Origin: Streptococcus sp. M334 | Lineage (GTDB): Bacteria > Bacillota > Bacilli > Lactobacillales > Streptococcaceae | Reading direction: 5' to 3' | DNA: 64,000 nucleotides | NCBI RefSeq assembly: GCF_000187745.1 | Contig: NZ_GL732492.1 | Location: forward strand, 1 to 64,000 | Shown: positions 9,004 to 19,900 of the stretch, in pieces | Layout of the letters: every line of letters begins with the position of its first letter | Numbering within the stretch: the first letter of the stretch is position 1 | Translations under genes and position numbers: made by a program | The notes under the pieces: model-generated | Seen by the model: the letters and a program-made list of their open reading frames with translations, nothing else | The model's database searches: none | Told to the model about the DNA's origin: nothing

Positions 9004-11538
9004 TTATAATTTTTGTTTTAACTCCACCAAGACATTCATAGCCTGCATAGGTGTCATATTGTAAACATCCAGCTTAGCTAATTCTGCTAGGATAGGATGT
9101 TCTTCTGCCGTATCAAAGAGTGAAATCTGTTCAGTGACAGCACTTGTTTGCCTCATTGGAGCGGGACTTTCTGTACCCTGACTCTCTAACTGAGTCAAAA
9201 TCTTATCCGCCCTTGCTAAAAGGTCTGCTGGCAAGCCAGCAATCTTGGCAACATGGATACCGTAGGATTTGTCAGCTGGTCCTGGTTCAATCTTGTGAAG
9301 GAAGGTGACCTGCCCATCCTGCTCCAAGGTTGCCACGTGGACATTGACCAAGTGTTCCAAGCTGGACTCCAGACTAGTCAATTCATGGTAGTGGGTCGCA
9401 AAAAGAGTCTTGGCTCCGATGTGCTCATGGATGTATTCGATGATAGATTGAGCAAGAGCCATCCCGTCATAAGTTGCCGTTCCACGACCTAACTCATCAA
9501 AGAGAATCAAGGAATTCTTTGTTGCATGTGAAATGGCATTATTGGCCTCCATCATCTCCACCATAAAGGTTGATTGACCTGAAACCAAATCATCTGCTGC
9601 TCCAATACGAGTAAAGATTGCATCAAAAATCGGCAAATGGGCACTTTCTGCTGGCACATAAGAACCCAGCTGGGCCATAACCGCCGTCATGGCTAACTGA
9701 CGCATGTAGGTAGACTTCCCGCTCATGTTGGGTCCTGTAATCAGTTGAATACTGGTATCTTCTGCCATCTGAATCGTATTGGGAATATAGGTCTGAGCCC
9801 CCATAACCTTTTCAACGACAGCATGGCGCCCTTTTTGGATATCAATTCGCGAATCCTCTCCGAACTCTGGCCGAATCAAATGCTGGGTTTCAGCCACAAC
9901 CGCCAGACTCTGTAAGACATCAACTGTCGCAATGCCTTGAGCTAGAGCCTGCAAACGCTGGATGTACTTGCTGACCTCTTCACGAATACGCATAAAAATT
10001 TCGTACTCTAGGTTAGCTGACTTTTCACGCGCCTCCAGCATATCTCCCTCGATACGAGCTAATTCTTCGGTTCCAAAACGTTCTGAGTTTTTCAGCGTTG
10101 CCTTGCGGAAAAAGTGAGCTGGAACATTTCCCAGTTGCGAATTGGTCACATGGAAATAGTAGCCATCCTTTTTATTGTAGTCAATCTTGAGCGTACTAAT
10201 ACCAGAGTTTTCTCGCTCCTTGGCCTCAATCTCAGCAATCCAACCAGTCCCTTCTCTGAGCACACGACGGTACTTGTCTAAAGTCTCATCAAATCCAGTC
10301 CGGATAATGCCACCTTCTGTAATCACATGGGGAGCTTCAGGAGCAATCGCTGCGCTAATCAAACTCTCTAACTCAGGGATTCCATCCAATTGTTCGATAA
10401 GATAGGCTAGAGCAGGTTGCTCCATTCCTTCTAAAATCGCACGAATCCGTGGCACACTGGACAAGGTGGTCACCAACTGCAAGAGATCCTTGGGATTGGT
10501 TTTGCCAAAAGAAACACGACTAGCCAAGCGCTCAATGTCATAGACACCTTTGAGACTATCCGTTAAATCACTGCGCTCAAAGAAGTGGTCAAGAAAGACC
10601 TGCACCACCTCTTGACGTTGGACGATTCGCTCCTTGTCAATCAAGGGACGATGAATCCAAGAACGCAAGAGACGCATACCCATAGCCGTTTTGGTTTCAT
10701 CCAAAAGCCAGAAAAGACTGCCTTGCTTCTTGCCTGAACGGGCATTTTCAACCAAATCCAGACTAGCCTTGGTCGCATAATCCATCTGCAAGAAATCCTT
10801 GATTTCATAGCGGATAACAGGTTTGAGGTGGTTCAACTCCCGCATCTGAGTCCGATGAACATACTGGAGGAGCTTGCTAGATGCTGCTTGCTCCACAGTC
10901 GCCAATCGTGAATCCAGTAAATGAAGGTCTTCAAAGCTTTCTTTTTCATAAGAGAGTACCAGATTCATCTGGCGACTGAGGATTTGTTCTTCTTCCTCAG
11001 ACAAGCCATAACCCAACACCACTTCTCGCGCCTTGAGATTACGGATTTCTCCACAAACCAGCGTGAAATCCAATAAACCTGTCACATAAAAGTCACCGGT
11101 CACCAGGTCCATATAAGCTAGACCAAATTGATTGCCATCACGATCTATGGCAACCAAGAAATTGTTTTGGCTGTCTGGCTTACTGCTATCGACCACTGTC
11201 CCTGGCGTAATAACCTGAACAACTTCTCGTTTCACAACCCCAACTGCTTGTTTAGGATCTTCCATCTGCTCTGCGATAGCCACCTTATACCCCTGCTCAA
11301 TCAAAACATCAATGTACTGTTGGGCAGAATGATAGGGGACACCCGCCATAGGAATCGGATTGTCGGCATTCTTGTTGCGACTCGTTAAGGAAATTTCCAG
11401 AATCTGCGCAGCATTGACCGCATCCTCATAAAATAATTCATAAAAATCACCCATACGAAAGAGCAAAAAAGCATCTGGATATTGCTTTTTAATATCCACA
11501 TACTGTTGCATGCCGGGTGATAGCTTTTCTGTCGCCAT
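9004..11538 (-). CDS. mutS: DNA mismatch repair protein MutS (HexA)
   Basis: An 844-aa mismatch-recognition ATPase, the same length as pneumococcal HexA. The mismatch-stacking Phe and Glu lie in the DFYELF motif (F32-E34). The C-terminal ATPase has Walker [11 protein letters not shown] and Walker [11 protein letters not shown] chose the ATG that follows AAGGAGAGACGGAAA; an upstream in-frame start would add 13 residues without a good site. It lies just downstream of argR and is likely co-transcribed. It starts methyl-independent mismatch repair with HexB/MutL. Confidence 0.96.
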   Translation of the reverse strand: MATEKLSPGMQQYVDIKKQYPDAFLLFRMGDFYELFYEDAVNAAQILEISLTSRNKNADNPIPMAGVPYHSAQQYIDVLIEQGYKVAIAEQMEDPKQAVGVVKREVVQVITPGTVVDSSKPDSQNNFLVAIDRDGNQFGLAYMDLVTGDFYVTGLLDFTLVCGEIRNLKAREVVLGYGLSEEEEQILSRQMNLVLSYEKESFEDLHLLDSRLATVEQAASSKLLQYVHRTQMRELNHLKPVIRYEIKDFLQMDYATKASLDLVENARSGKKQGSLFWLLDETKTAMGMRLLRSWIHRPLIDKERIVQRQEVVQVFLDHFFERSDLTDSLKGVYDIERLASRVSFGKTNPKDLLQLVTTLSSVPRIRAILEGMEQPALAYLIEQLDGIPELESLISAAIAPEAPHVITEGGIIRTGFDETLDKYRRVLREGTGWIAEIEAKERENSGISTLKIDYNKKDGYYFHVTNSQLGNVPAHFFRKATLKNSERFGTEELARIEGDMLEAREKSANLEYEIFMRIREEVSKYIQRLQALAQGIATVDVLQSLAVVAETQHLIRPEFGEDSRIDIQKGRHAVVEKVMGAQTYIPNTIQMAEDTSIQLITGPNMSGKSTYMRQLAMTAVMAQLGSYVPAESAHLPIFDAIFTRIGAADDLVSGQSTFMVEMMEANNAISHATKNSLILFDELGRGTATYDGMALAQSIIEYIHEHIGAKTLFATHYHELTSLESSLEHLVNVHVATLEQDGQVTFLHKIEPGPADKSYGIHVAKIAGLPADLLARADKILTQLESQGTESPAPMRQTSAVTEQISLFDTAEEHPILAELAKLDVYNMTPMQAMNVLVELKQKL

Positions 11539-11588
11539 TTTCCGTCTCTCCTTGTCAAAAATAAGTCTTGAGAGCAACTCCCAAGACC

Positions 11589-12035
11589 TTACTTATCTTT
11601 CATCAAATCTAGCAAACGATCTTCCATGAGTTTGGCAACGTGCTGGTCTCGACAAATGACCAATAAGGTATTGGCACCAGCAACTGTTCCTAAAATCCAT
11701 TCATCCTTGTTTGCATCTACAATATTTGCCAAAACAGAGGCTTCTCCCAATTTGGTATGAAGCACCAAGGTAAACTCTGCTCTTGCAACACCTTCTAAAT
11801 GATGAGACAAAAATTCCACCAAATCAATCTTTTCTGTCTCATTTGCTAGTACATAATACACCATATCATTTTTCTTGACCTTGGTCAAGCCGATTTCGCG
11901 CAAATCACGAGACAGGGTTGTCTGCGTCACAAAGACATTATGCGCCTCCAACCGATCTTGAATTTCTTTTTGTGTACTTAATTTCTCCTCAGTAATCATT
12001 TTTTTTATTAACTGATGACGATCTCTTTTTCTCAT
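11589..12035 (-). CDS. argR: Arginine repressor ArgR
   Basis: The 148-aa product has an N-terminal winged helix ([19 protein letters not shown]...TLSRDLREI) and the C-terminal oligomerisation/arginine-binding domain ending in [15 protein letters not shown]. It represses arginine metabolism genes when bound to arginine. The gene diverges from argS, and a possible ARG box lies in the shared intergenic region. It uses an AGAGG site 6 bp before the ATG and reads toward mutS. Confidence 0.94.
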   Translation of the reverse strand: MRKRDRHQLIKKMITEEKLSTQKEIQDRLEAHNVFVTQTTLSRDLREIGLTKVKKNDMVYYVLANETEKIDLVEFLSHHLEGVARAEFTLVLHTKLGEASVLANIVDANKDEWILGTVAGANTLLVICRDQHVAKLMEDRLLDLMKDK

Positions 12036-12044
12036 AAAATCCTC

Positions 12045-12063
12045 TTATGTGAATATTTATAAC
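12045..12063. promoter_or_regulatory. Possible ARG box between argR and argS
   Basis: TATGTGAATATTTATAAC resembles the A/T-rich palindromic ARG box (T-N-TGAAT-A/T-rich-ATTCA-type). It lies directly upstream of the argR ribosome site. The 3' half is degenerate. Confidence 0.35.
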
Positions 12064-12078
12064 TAATTTTATAACTAT

Positions 12079-12106
12079 ATTATACCAAAAAAATAGGAGA
12101 TTTCAA
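12079..12106 (-). promoter_or_regulatory. Promoter of argR
   Basis: Minus-strand -35 TTGAAA (12101-12106), 16-bp spacer, and -10 TATAAT (12079-12084) with TGG extension. Confidence 0.65.
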
Positions 12107-12170
12107 AAATTTTTTCTTCTTTCTTTAAAATTGTGATAAAATAGTAGAAAAGTCCAAAAAGGAGCTCTTA

Positions 12171-13862
12171 ATGAATACAAAAGAATTGATTGCTAGCGAA
12201 TTGGCTAGCGTCATTGATAGCCTAGACCAAGAGGCTATTTTAAATTTACTGGAAACCCCTAAAAACTCAGAAATGGGAGACATCGCTTTCCCTGCTTTTT
12301 CTCTTGCAAAAGTCGAACGTAAAGCACCTCAAATGATTGCGGCTGAACTGGCTGAAAAGATTAACAGCCAAGCCTTTGAAAAGATTGTTGCAACGGGACC
12401 TTACGTTAACTTTTTCCTTGATAAATCTGCCATTTCTGCTCAAGTATTGCAAGCTGTCATCACTCAAAAAGAACACTATGCTGACCAAACTATTGGCAAA
12501 CAAGAAAATGTTGTTATCGACATGTCTAGTCCCAATATCGCTAAACCATTTTCTATTGGTCACCTACGCTCAACTGTTATCGGAGATAGCTTGTCACATA
12601 TTTTCCAAAAAATCGGTTATCAAACGGTCAAGGTCAATCATTTAGGAGACTGGGGTAAGCAGTTTGGGATGTTGATTGTTGCCTACAAAAAATGGGGCGA
12701 CGAAGAAGCTGTAAAAGCTCATCCAATTGATGAACTTCTTAAACTATATGTCCGTATCAATGCTGAAGCTGAAAACGACCCTAGCTTGGATGAAGAAGCA
12801 CGCGAATGGTTCCGCAAACTGGAAAATGGAGACGAGGAAGCTCTCGCTCTTTGGCAATGGTTCCGTGATGAAAGTTTGGTGGAATTTAACCGCCTTTACA
12901 ATGAATTGCAAGTCGAATTTGACAGCTACAACGGAGAAGCATTCTATAACGATAAGATGGATGCAGTTGTAGACATTCTTTCTGAAAAAGGCCTTCTTGT
13001 TGAGTCAGAAGGTGCCCAAGTTGTGAATCTTGAGAAATATGGAATTGAACATCCAGCGCTTATCAAGAAATCTGATGGAGCAACTCTCTATATCACACGT
13101 GACTTGGCTGCAGCCCTTTACCGTAAAAACGAATACCAATTTGCTAAATCTATCTATGTCGTTGGTCAAGAGCAATCTGCCCACTTTAAACAACTCAAAG
13201 CTGTCTTGCAAGAAATGGGCTATGACTGGAGTGACGATATTACTCACGTTCCTTTTGGTTTGGTGACAAAAGAAGGGAAAAAACTCTCTACGCGTAAAGG
13301 GAATGTCATCTTGCTAGAGCCTACAGTTGCAGAGGCTGTTAGTCGTGCCCAAGCCCAAATCGAGGCTAAAAATCCTGAACTTGAAAACAAAGACCAAGTA
13401 GCACATGCTGTTGGGGTTGGAGCCATTAAATTCTATGACCTCAAGACCGACCGTACAAATGGGTATGACTTCGACCTAGAAGCTATGGTATCCTTCGAGG
13501 GTGAAACTGGACCTTATGTTCAATACGCCTACGCTCGTATCCAATCTATCTTGCGCAAAGCGGATTTCAAACCAGAAACAGCTGGCAACTATAGCTTGAA
13601 TGATGCCGAAAGTTGGGAAATCATCAAACTCATCCAAGACTTCCCACGTATTATCAACCGTGCGGCGGATAACTTTGAACCTTCTATCATTGCTAAATTT
13701 GCAATTAGCCTGGCTCAAGCCTTTAACAAATACTATGCACATACACGTATCTTGGATGAAAGCCCAGAACGCGACAGCCGTCTAGCCCTCAGCTACGCAA
13801 CCGCAGTCGTTCTCAAAGAAGCCCTTCGCTTGCTTGGAGTAGAAGCGCCAGAGAAGATGTAA
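12171..13862 (+). CDS. argS: Arginyl-tRNA synthetase
   Basis: A 563-aa class I synthetase. It has the N-terminal tRNA-recognition domain, the HIGH-type motif SIGH at 128-131 within [17 protein letters not shown], and a KMSKS-like KLSTRKGN loop. The C-terminal DALR anticodon domain ends in [19 protein letters not shown] site precedes the ATG. It is transcribed divergently from argR and ends at a strong hairpin. Confidence 0.97.
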   Translation: MNTKELIASELASVIDSLDQEAILNLLETPKNSEMGDIAFPAFSLAKVERKAPQMIAAELAEKINSQAFEKIVATGPYVNFFLDKSAISAQVLQAVITQKEHYADQTIGKQENVVIDMSSPNIAKPFSIGHLRSTVIGDSLSHIFQKIGYQTVKVNHLGDWGKQFGMLIVAYKKWGDEEAVKAHPIDELLKLYVRINAEAENDPSLDEEAREWFRKLENGDEEALALWQWFRDESLVEFNRLYNELQVEFDSYNGEAFYNDKMDAVVDILSEKGLLVESEGAQVVNLEKYGIEHPALIKKSDGATLYITRDLAAALYRKNEYQFAKSIYVVGQEQSAHFKQLKAVLQEMGYDWSDDITHVPFGLVTKEGKKLSTRKGNVILLEPTVAEAVSRAQAQIEAKNPELENKDQVAHAVGVGAIKFYDLKTDRTNGYDFDLEAMVSFEGETGPYVQYAYARIQSILRKADFKPETAGNYSLNDAESWEIIKLIQDFPRIINRAADNFEPSIIAKFAISLAQAFNKYYAHTRILDESPERDSRLALSYATAVVLKEALRLLGVEAPEKM

Positions 13863-13871
13863 ATCGTTACA

Positions 13872-13902
13872 AGAGACTGGAACTAAAGTTCCTAGTCTCT
13901 TG
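13872..13902 (+). terminator. Terminator of argS
   Basis: AAGAGACTGGAAC and GTTCCTAGTCTCTT form a long stem just after the argS stop. The T tract is short (TT), so efficiency is uncertain. Confidence 0.6.
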
Positions 13903-13904
13903 AC

Positions 13905-14080
13905 GGCAATCACTATATGGCGAATTGCCTAAACGCTTCACTGATTCACCTAACCAAATAATATCGATTTGGTTAGGCTCATGTCGTAATCTTCAAGTTA
14001 CTTGATTGTAAAGCAGTCTAAGTAACTAACGCCCAATCCTATTCGGATTTTGGCTAGGCGCTTCACTAGTTTTAGGACAT
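13905..14080. other. Structured non-coding interval between argS and the small membrane protein gene
   Basis: No plausible ORF. The interval is dense in inverted repeats: GGCAAT/ATTGCC near its left end, a perfect 11-bp stem CCTAACCAAAT (13950-13960) with ATTTGGTTAGG (13968-13978), and AAGTTACT/AGTAACT further on. The word CGCTTCACT occurs twice. I do not recognise the family; it could be a small RNA or a degenerate repeat. Confidence 0.4.
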
Positions 14081-14132
14081 AAATATGATCGATTTATTCA
14101 CTACTATTTTTTATCATTCAGGGAGATTTCCT

Positions 14133-14378
14133 ATGAGCCAATATGCTTATATCCTCGTTGTGATTAGCTTGGTTTTCCTTTTTCTGCTCAATAAGTACGA
14201 GAAAGAACGGCTTCAAAGGCTCTACCAAGAACAACTTTTAAAGGATGAAACATTTAGAGCTGACATCAGAGAGAAAATTCAAACGACTGAAAATATCAAT
14301 GATGTCATTGCTTACATCAATAAAACTTACCATCTGGGAATGTTGCTATCAAAAGACATTACAGATCAATTGAAATAA
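14133..14378 (+). CDS. Small single-pass membrane protein, unknown function
   Basis: I chose the ATG preceded by GGGAG at 8 bp, giving 81 aa. An in-frame ATG 48 bp upstream has only a weak site. The N-terminal helix (YAYILVVISLVFLFLL) is followed by a charged, probably cytoplasmic helical tail rich in Lys, Glu and Gln. No motif is recognisable. A strong terminator follows, so the gene is probably expressed alone. Confidence 0.65.
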   Translation: MSQYAYILVVISLVFLFLLNKYEKERLQRLYQEQLLKDETFRADIREKIQTTENINDVIAYINKTYHLGMLLSKDITDQLK

Positions 14379-14403
14379 ACCTAACTATTCTTTAAGGAAT
14401 ATC

Positions 14404-14443
14404 AAAACCGAGACTAAGAGTTTAATACTGAGTCTCGGTTTTT
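14404..14443 (+). terminator. Terminator after the small membrane protein gene
   Basis: AAAACCGAGACT and AGTCTCGGTTTTT form a 12-bp stem followed by T residues. Confidence 0.85.
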
Positions 14444-14545
14444 GTATATTTTTCAAGTAACAAAGCTACCACTCCCCAGCAATGCAAGTGCAAAATCCCC
14501 TAGAATGTGATAAAATAAAAAGAGAACTCTATCAAGGAGGAAAAC

Positions 14546-15562
14546 ATGGAAAAACAAACCGTCGCCGTCTTGGGGCCTGGTTCTTGGGGAACTGCCCTTT
14601 CACAAGTCTTAAATGACAATGGACACGAGGTACGTATTTGGGGAAATCTTCCCGAGCAAATCAATGAAATTAATACCTATCATACTAACAAGCACTACTT
14701 TAAAGATGTCGTTCTAGATGAAAATATCATTGCCTACACCGACTTAGCAGAGGCATTAAAAGATGTAGATGCGATTTTGTTTGTTGTCCCAACAAAAGTG
14801 ACACGACTTGTTGCCCAACAAGTTGCAAAAACCTTGGACCATAAGGCTATCATCATGCACGCTTCAAAGGGATTAGAGCCTGATAGTCATAAACGATTAT
14901 CAACCATCCTTGAAGAAGAGATTCCTGAACAGCTCCGCAGTGATATTGTCGTTGTTTCAGGCCCTAGTCATGCAGAAGAGACCATTGTGCGTGACCTGAC
15001 TTTAATCACAGCTGCTTCTAAAGATTTACAAACAGCTCAATACGTTCAGGAGCTCTTTAGTAATCACTACTTCCGACTGTATACCAATACGGACGTTATT
15101 GGAGTCGAAACTGCCGGTGCTCTTAAAAATATTATTGCTGTCGGTGCTGGAGCTTTACATGGTTTAGGATTTGGTGACAATGCCAAGGCAGCCATCATCG
15201 CTCGAGGCTTGGCAGAAATTACCCGCCTAGGGGTAGCACTTGGTGCTAGTCCATTGACCTATAGTGGCTTATCTGGTGTGGGAGATTTGATTGTAACGGG
15301 AACCTCCATCCACTCTCGTAACTGGAGAGCCGGAGATGCTCTTGGTCGTGGAGAATCCCTAGCTGATATCGAAGCCAACATGGGCATGGTGATTGAAGGA
15401 ATTTCAACGACCCGAGCAGCCTATGAGCTAGCACAAGAACTTGGAGTTTATATGCCAATTACACAGGCTATTTACCAAGTTATCTATCACGGAACTAATA
15501 TTAAAGATGCCATTTATGACATCATGAACAATGAATTTAAAGCAGAAAATGAGTGGTCTTAA
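14546..15562 (+). CDS. gpsA: Glycerol-3-phosphate dehydrogenase [NAD(P)+]
   Basis: The 338-aa product has the N-terminal Rossmann motif GPGSWGTAL and the family segments GPSHAEE and [15 protein letters not shown]. It reduces dihydroxyacetone phosphate to sn-glycerol-3-phosphate for phospholipid and teichoic acid synthesis. A GGAGG site lies 6 bp before the ATG. galU follows after 21 bp, so the two are probably co-transcribed. Confidence 0.96.
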   Translation: MEKQTVAVLGPGSWGTALSQVLNDNGHEVRIWGNLPEQINEINTYHTNKHYFKDVVLDENIIAYTDLAEALKDVDAILFVVPTKVTRLVAQQVAKTLDHKAIIMHASKGLEPDSHKRLSTILEEEIPEQLRSDIVVVSGPSHAEETIVRDLTLITAASKDLQTAQYVQELFSNHYFRLYTNTDVIGVETAGALKNIIAVGAGALHGLGFGDNAKAAIIARGLAEITRLGVALGASPLTYSGLSGVGDLIVTGTSIHSRNWRAGDALGRGESLADIEANMGMVIEGISTTRAAYELAQELGVYMPITQAIYQVIYHGTNIKDAIYDIMNNEFKAENEWS

Positions 15563-15583
15563 CCCTCTAGAGAAAGGATTCTT

Positions 15584-16483
15584 ATGACATCAAAAGTTAG
15601 AAAAGCAGTCATCCCTGCCGCTGGACTCGGGACTCGATTTTTACCGGCAACCAAGGCCCTTGCCAAAGAAATGTTGCCAATTGTAGACAAACCAACTATC
15701 CAGTTTATCGTAGAAGAAGCTCTTAAATCAGGTATTGAAGATATTCTGGTTGTCACTGGTAAATCAAAACGTTCTATTGAAGACCACTTTGACTCAAACT
15801 TCGAGCTTGAATATAACCTCAAAGAAAAAGGCAAAACAGATCTGTTAAAATTAGTAGATGAAGCAACTGGTATGCGCCTCCATTTCATTCGCCAAACTCA
15901 CCCTCGCGGTCTTGGAGACGCTGTCCTACAAGCCAAAGCTTTTGTAGGGAATGAGCCCTTCGTTGTTATGCTGGGTGATGACCTTATGGACATCACAAAT
16001 GAGAATGCCGTTCCTTTGACAAAACAACTGATGAATGATTACGAAAAGACACACGCATCAACTATTGCTGTCATGCCTGTACCACACGAAGACGTTTCAT
16101 CATACGGGGTTATCGCTCCTCAGGGTGAAGGAAGTAATGGACTCTATAGCGTTGAAACTTTCGTAGAAAAACCAGCTCCCGAAGATGCACCAAGTGATTT
16201 GGCAATCATCGGTCGCTATCTTCTGACACCAGAAATTTTTGATATCCTCGAAAAGCAAGCTCCCGGTGCTGGAAATGAAATTCAGCTTACTGATGCTATT
16301 GATACGCTCAATAAAACTCAACGTGTTTTCGCCCGCGAATTTACAGGAGCTCGTTACGACGTTGGGGATAAGTTTGGCTTTATGAAAACATCTATTGACT
16401 ATGCCCTCAAACACCCACAAGTCAAAGATGACTTGAAAGATTACATCATCCAACTAGGGAAAGAGTTATCTGAGGGGGAATAG
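15584..16483 (+). CDS. galU: UTP-glucose-1-phosphate uridylyltransferase
   Basis: A 299-aa nucleotidyltransferase with the signature [19 protein letters not shown] at the N terminus and the sugar-binding segment FVEKP. It makes UDP-glucose, the precursor for capsule, glycolipid and cell-wall sugars. It forms a likely operon with gpsA and ends at a hairpin terminator, after which the CRISPR locus begins. Confidence 0.96.
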   Translation: MTSKVRKAVIPAAGLGTRFLPATKALAKEMLPIVDKPTIQFIVEEALKSGIEDILVVTGKSKRSIEDHFDSNFELEYNLKEKGKTDLLKLVDEATGMRLHFIRQTHPRGLGDAVLQAKAFVGNEPFVVMLGDDLMDITNENAVPLTKQLMNDYEKTHASTIAVMPVPHEDVSSYGVIAPQGEGSNGLYSVETFVEKPAPEDAPSDLAIIGRYLLTPEIFDILEKQAPGAGNEIQLTDAIDTLNKTQRVFAREFTGARYDVGDKFGFMKTSIDYALKHPQVKDDLKDYIIQLGKELSEGE

Positions 16484-16504
16484 AAGAATATTCTATATAA
16501 AAAT

Positions 16505-16540
16505 AAGAACTAGGATAGTTAATTATCCCAGTTCTTTTTA
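16505..16540 (+). terminator. Terminator of galU
   Basis: AAGAACT-GGATA and TATCC-AGTTCTT form a stem followed by TTTATTTTAT. It separates galU from the CRISPR locus. Confidence 0.85.
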
Positions 16541-16680
16541 TTTTATATTGCTATTCTTTAGAACATCCATAATCTAAAAAAATCTGTATTTCTTACTTAC
16601 TCTACTTATATTTTATGAAAGTACAACGATATTATTTGTTTTTTAACAAAAATGCGGGCACAATAAGTTTGTATAATAAA

Positions 16681-16771
16681 ATAAAAGGCACCGAATCGGT
16701 GCGCACTTTTTCAAGTTGTGTACGGACAAAGCCTTATTTTAACTTGCTGTGTTGTTTCGAATAGTTCCAAC
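16681..16771 (-). ncRNA. tracrRNA of the type II-A CRISPR system
   Basis: On the minus strand an anti-repeat pairs with about 23 nt of the CRISPR repeat (GGAACTATTCGAAACAACAC then AGC) with a single G-U. The AAG bulge and UUAAAAU lower stem follow. Next come the nexus (AAGGCTTTGTCC), a CAACTTGAAAAAGTG hairpin, and a terminal GCACCGATTCGGTGC hairpin with T-rich tail. The architecture is nearly that of the S. pyogenes tracrRNA. Ends are inferred from the promoter and terminator. Confidence 0.92.
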
Positions 16772-16777
16772 ACTTTT

Positions 16778-16806
16778 ATTGTATACTTTTCTATTAAAAA
16801 TTGCAA
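16778..16806 (-). promoter_or_regulatory. tracrRNA promoter
   Basis: Minus-strand -35 TTGCAA (16801-16806), exactly 17 bp, -10 TACAAT (16778-16783). Initiation about 7 nt downstream places the 5' end just before the anti-repeat, giving a short-form tracrRNA of about 90 nt. Confidence 0.8.
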
Positions 16807-16864
16807 GAATAAATTGTTATAAAATAGAATAACACTTCATTTTATAAGATTAAAAACTTACATA

Positions 16865-16881
16865 TTGAAAGCGTTTTACAA
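16865..16881 (+). promoter_or_regulatory. cre-like palindrome upstream of the cas promoter
   Basis: TTGAAAGCGTTTTACAA is a near-palindrome centred on CG, similar to CcpA catabolite-response elements but one base longer than the 14-bp consensus. It ends 5 bp before the cas9 -35 box. Suggestive only. Confidence 0.3.
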
Positions 16882-16885
16882 TTTC

Positions 16886-16914
16886 TTGATTTTAATAGTC
16901 AAAAGATATATAAT
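16886..16914 (+). promoter_or_regulatory. cas operon promoter
   Basis: -35 TTGATT (16886-16891), 17-bp spacer, -10 TATAAT (16909-16914), about 65 bp before the cas9 start. It faces away from the tracrRNA promoter, about 80 bp from it. Confidence 0.75.
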
Positions 16915-16984
16915 TTAGCTAAAGTTAATATATTAGAATTTACTAATAAGAACTTAAAGAGTATAACCCAAAGGAGAAACCTAA

Positions 16985-19900
16985 ATGAGCAACAAATCTT
17001 ACTCTATCGGACTTGATATCGGAACAAACAGCGTCGGATGGGCCGTCATTACGGATGACTATAAGGTGCCATCGAAAAAGATGAAAGTTCTAGGCAATAC
17101 TGATAAACACTTTATCAAGAAAAATCTAATTGGAGCTTTATTATTTGATGAAGGAACTACTGCTGAAGATAGACGTCTCAAACGAACAGCACGCCGTCGC
17201 TATACTCGTCGAAAAAATCGTCTTCGCTATCTTCAAGAAATCTTTTCTCAGGAAATAAGCAAGGTGGATAGTAGTTTCTTTCATCGATTAGATGACTTCT
17301 TTTTAGTTCCTGAGGATAAAAGAGGAAGTAAATACCCTATTTTTGCTACCTTAGTAGAAGAAAAAGAATATCACAAGAAATTTCCAACTATCTATCATTT
17401 GAGAAAACACCTGGCGGACTCAAAAGAAAAAACTGACTTGCGCTTGATCTACCTAGCATTAGCGCATATGATTAAATACCGCGGACATTTTTTGTATGAA
17501 GAATCTTTCGATATTAAAAACAATGATATCCAAAAAATCTTTAGCGAGTTTATAAGCATTTACGACAACACCTTTGAAGGAAAATCCCTTAGTGGACAAA
17601 ATGCACAAGTAGAAGCAATTTTTACTGATAAAATTAGTAAATCTACCAAGAGAGAACGCGTTCTAAAACTATTTCCTGATGAAAAATCCACTGGTCTCTT
17701 TTCAGAATTTCTCAAGTTAATTGTAGGAAATCAGGCTGATTTTAAAAAACATTTTGACTTGGAAGAAAAAGCCCCACTACAATTTTCTAAAGATACCTAT
17801 GATGAGGATTTGGAAAACTTACTCGGACAAATTGGAGATGACTTTGCAGACCTTTTCCTAGTTGCTAAAAAACTCTATGACGCCATTCTTCTATCAGGTA
17901 TCTTAACTGTTAAAGATCTTTCAACCAAGGCTCCACTATCAGCATCTATGATTGAGCGCTATGAAAACCACCAAAAAGACTTAGCCGCTCTAAAACAATT
18001 CATCCAAAACAATCTTCAAGAAAAATATGATGAAGTTTTCTCTGACCAATCTAAAGATGGGTATGCTGGGTATATAGATGGCAAAACCACTCAAGAAGCA
18101 TTTTACAAATACATCAAAAATCTTCTTTCTAAATTCGAAGGAGCAGATTATTTCCTTGATAAAATTGAACGTGAAGATTTCTTGAAAAAACAACGCACCT
18201 TTGATAACGGTTCTATTCCTCATCAAATTCATCTTCAAGAAATGAATGCCATTATCCGTCGGCAAGGAGAACACTATCCATTTCTGCAAGAAAATAAAGA
18301 AAAGATTGAGAAAATCTTAACTTTCCGTATTCCTTACTACGTTGGCCCATTGGCTCGTGGCAATGGTGATTTTGCTTGGCTTACTCGAAACTCTGACCAA
18401 GCAATCCGACCTTGGAATTTTGAAGAAATTGTTGACCAAGCAAGCTCTGCAGAAGACTTCATCAATAAGATGACTAACTATGACTTGTATCTCCCAGAAG
18501 AAAAAGTTTTACCCAAGCATAGTCTATTGTATGAAACATTTGCTGTCTACAATGAATTAACAAAAGTAAAATTTATTGCAGAAGGTTTAACAAGGTATCA
18601 GTTTTTAGACAAAAAGCAAAAGAAAGATATTTTTGATACATTTTTTAAAGCCGAGAATAAAAGAAAAGTTACTGAAAAAGACATCATCCATTATCTACAC
18701 AATGTTGATGGCTACGATGGAATCGAACTAAAAGGAATTGAAAAACAATTTAACGCTAGTCTTTCTACTTATCATGATTTACTCAAAATAATCAAAGATA
18801 AAGCGTTTATGGATGATTCTAAAAATGAAGAGATTCTTGAAAATATCATCCACACGCTCACTATCTTTGAAGATCGTGAGATGATTAAGCAACGTCTTGC
18901 TCAATATGACTCTCTCTTTGATGAAAAAGTCATCAAAGCACTAACTCGTCGACACTATACTGGTTGGGGAAAACTCTCTGCCAAGCTGATTAACGGTATC
19001 CGTGATAAAAAAAGCGGCAAAACGATTCTTGACTACTTGATTGATGACGGTGAGATTAATCGTAACTTTATGCAGTTAATCCATGATGACGGGCTTTCTT
19101 TCAAAGAAATTATCCAAAAAGCACAAGTGTTTGGGAAGACAAATGATGTGAAGCAAGTCGTCCAAGAACTTCCAGGAAGCCCTGCCATTAAAAAGGGAAT
19201 TTTGCAAAGTATCAAGATCGTTGATGAACTTGTCAAGGTTATGGGCCATGCTCCCGAGTCCATTGTGATTGAAATGGCACGAGAAAATCAGACTACTGCC
19301 AGAGGAAAAAAGAATTCCCAACAGAGATATAAGCGCATTGAAGATTCATTAAAAAATTTAGCTTCTGGACTTGATTCAAACATACTAAAAGAAAATCCAA
19401 CAGATAATATTCAACTCCAAAATGACCGTCTCTTTCTCTACTATCTCCAAAATGGGAGGGATATGTATACTGGGAAACCTCTTGAAATCAACCAACTAAG
19501 TAACTATGACATCGACCACATCATCCCACAGGCCTTTATCAAGGATGATTCTCTCGATAACCGTGTCTTGACTAGTTCAAAGGATAATCGTGGGAAATCC
19601 GATAATGTTCCTAGTCTTGAAGTAGTTGAAAAGATGAAAGCTTTTTGGCAACAGTTATTGGATTCTAAATTGATTTCAGAACGTAAATTTAATAATCTAA
19701 CCAAAGCAGAGCGAGAGCGAGGCGGGCTAAATGAGCTTGATAAAGTTGGCTTTATCAAACGTCAGTTAGTTGAAACACGACAGATCACAAAACATGTTGC
19801 TCAGTTCTTGGATGCTCGGTTCAATAAAGAAGTGACTGAGAAGGATAAGAAGAACCGTAATGTCAAAATCATCACTTTGAAATCCAACCTAGTTTCCAAC

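Noticed and set aside
16801..16985. A natural single-guide (long tracrRNA) target in the cas promoter
   Set aside because: No shared word longer than about 7 nt between the putative long-tracr 5' region and the cas promoter could be found by eye; kept only as a test in the findings.
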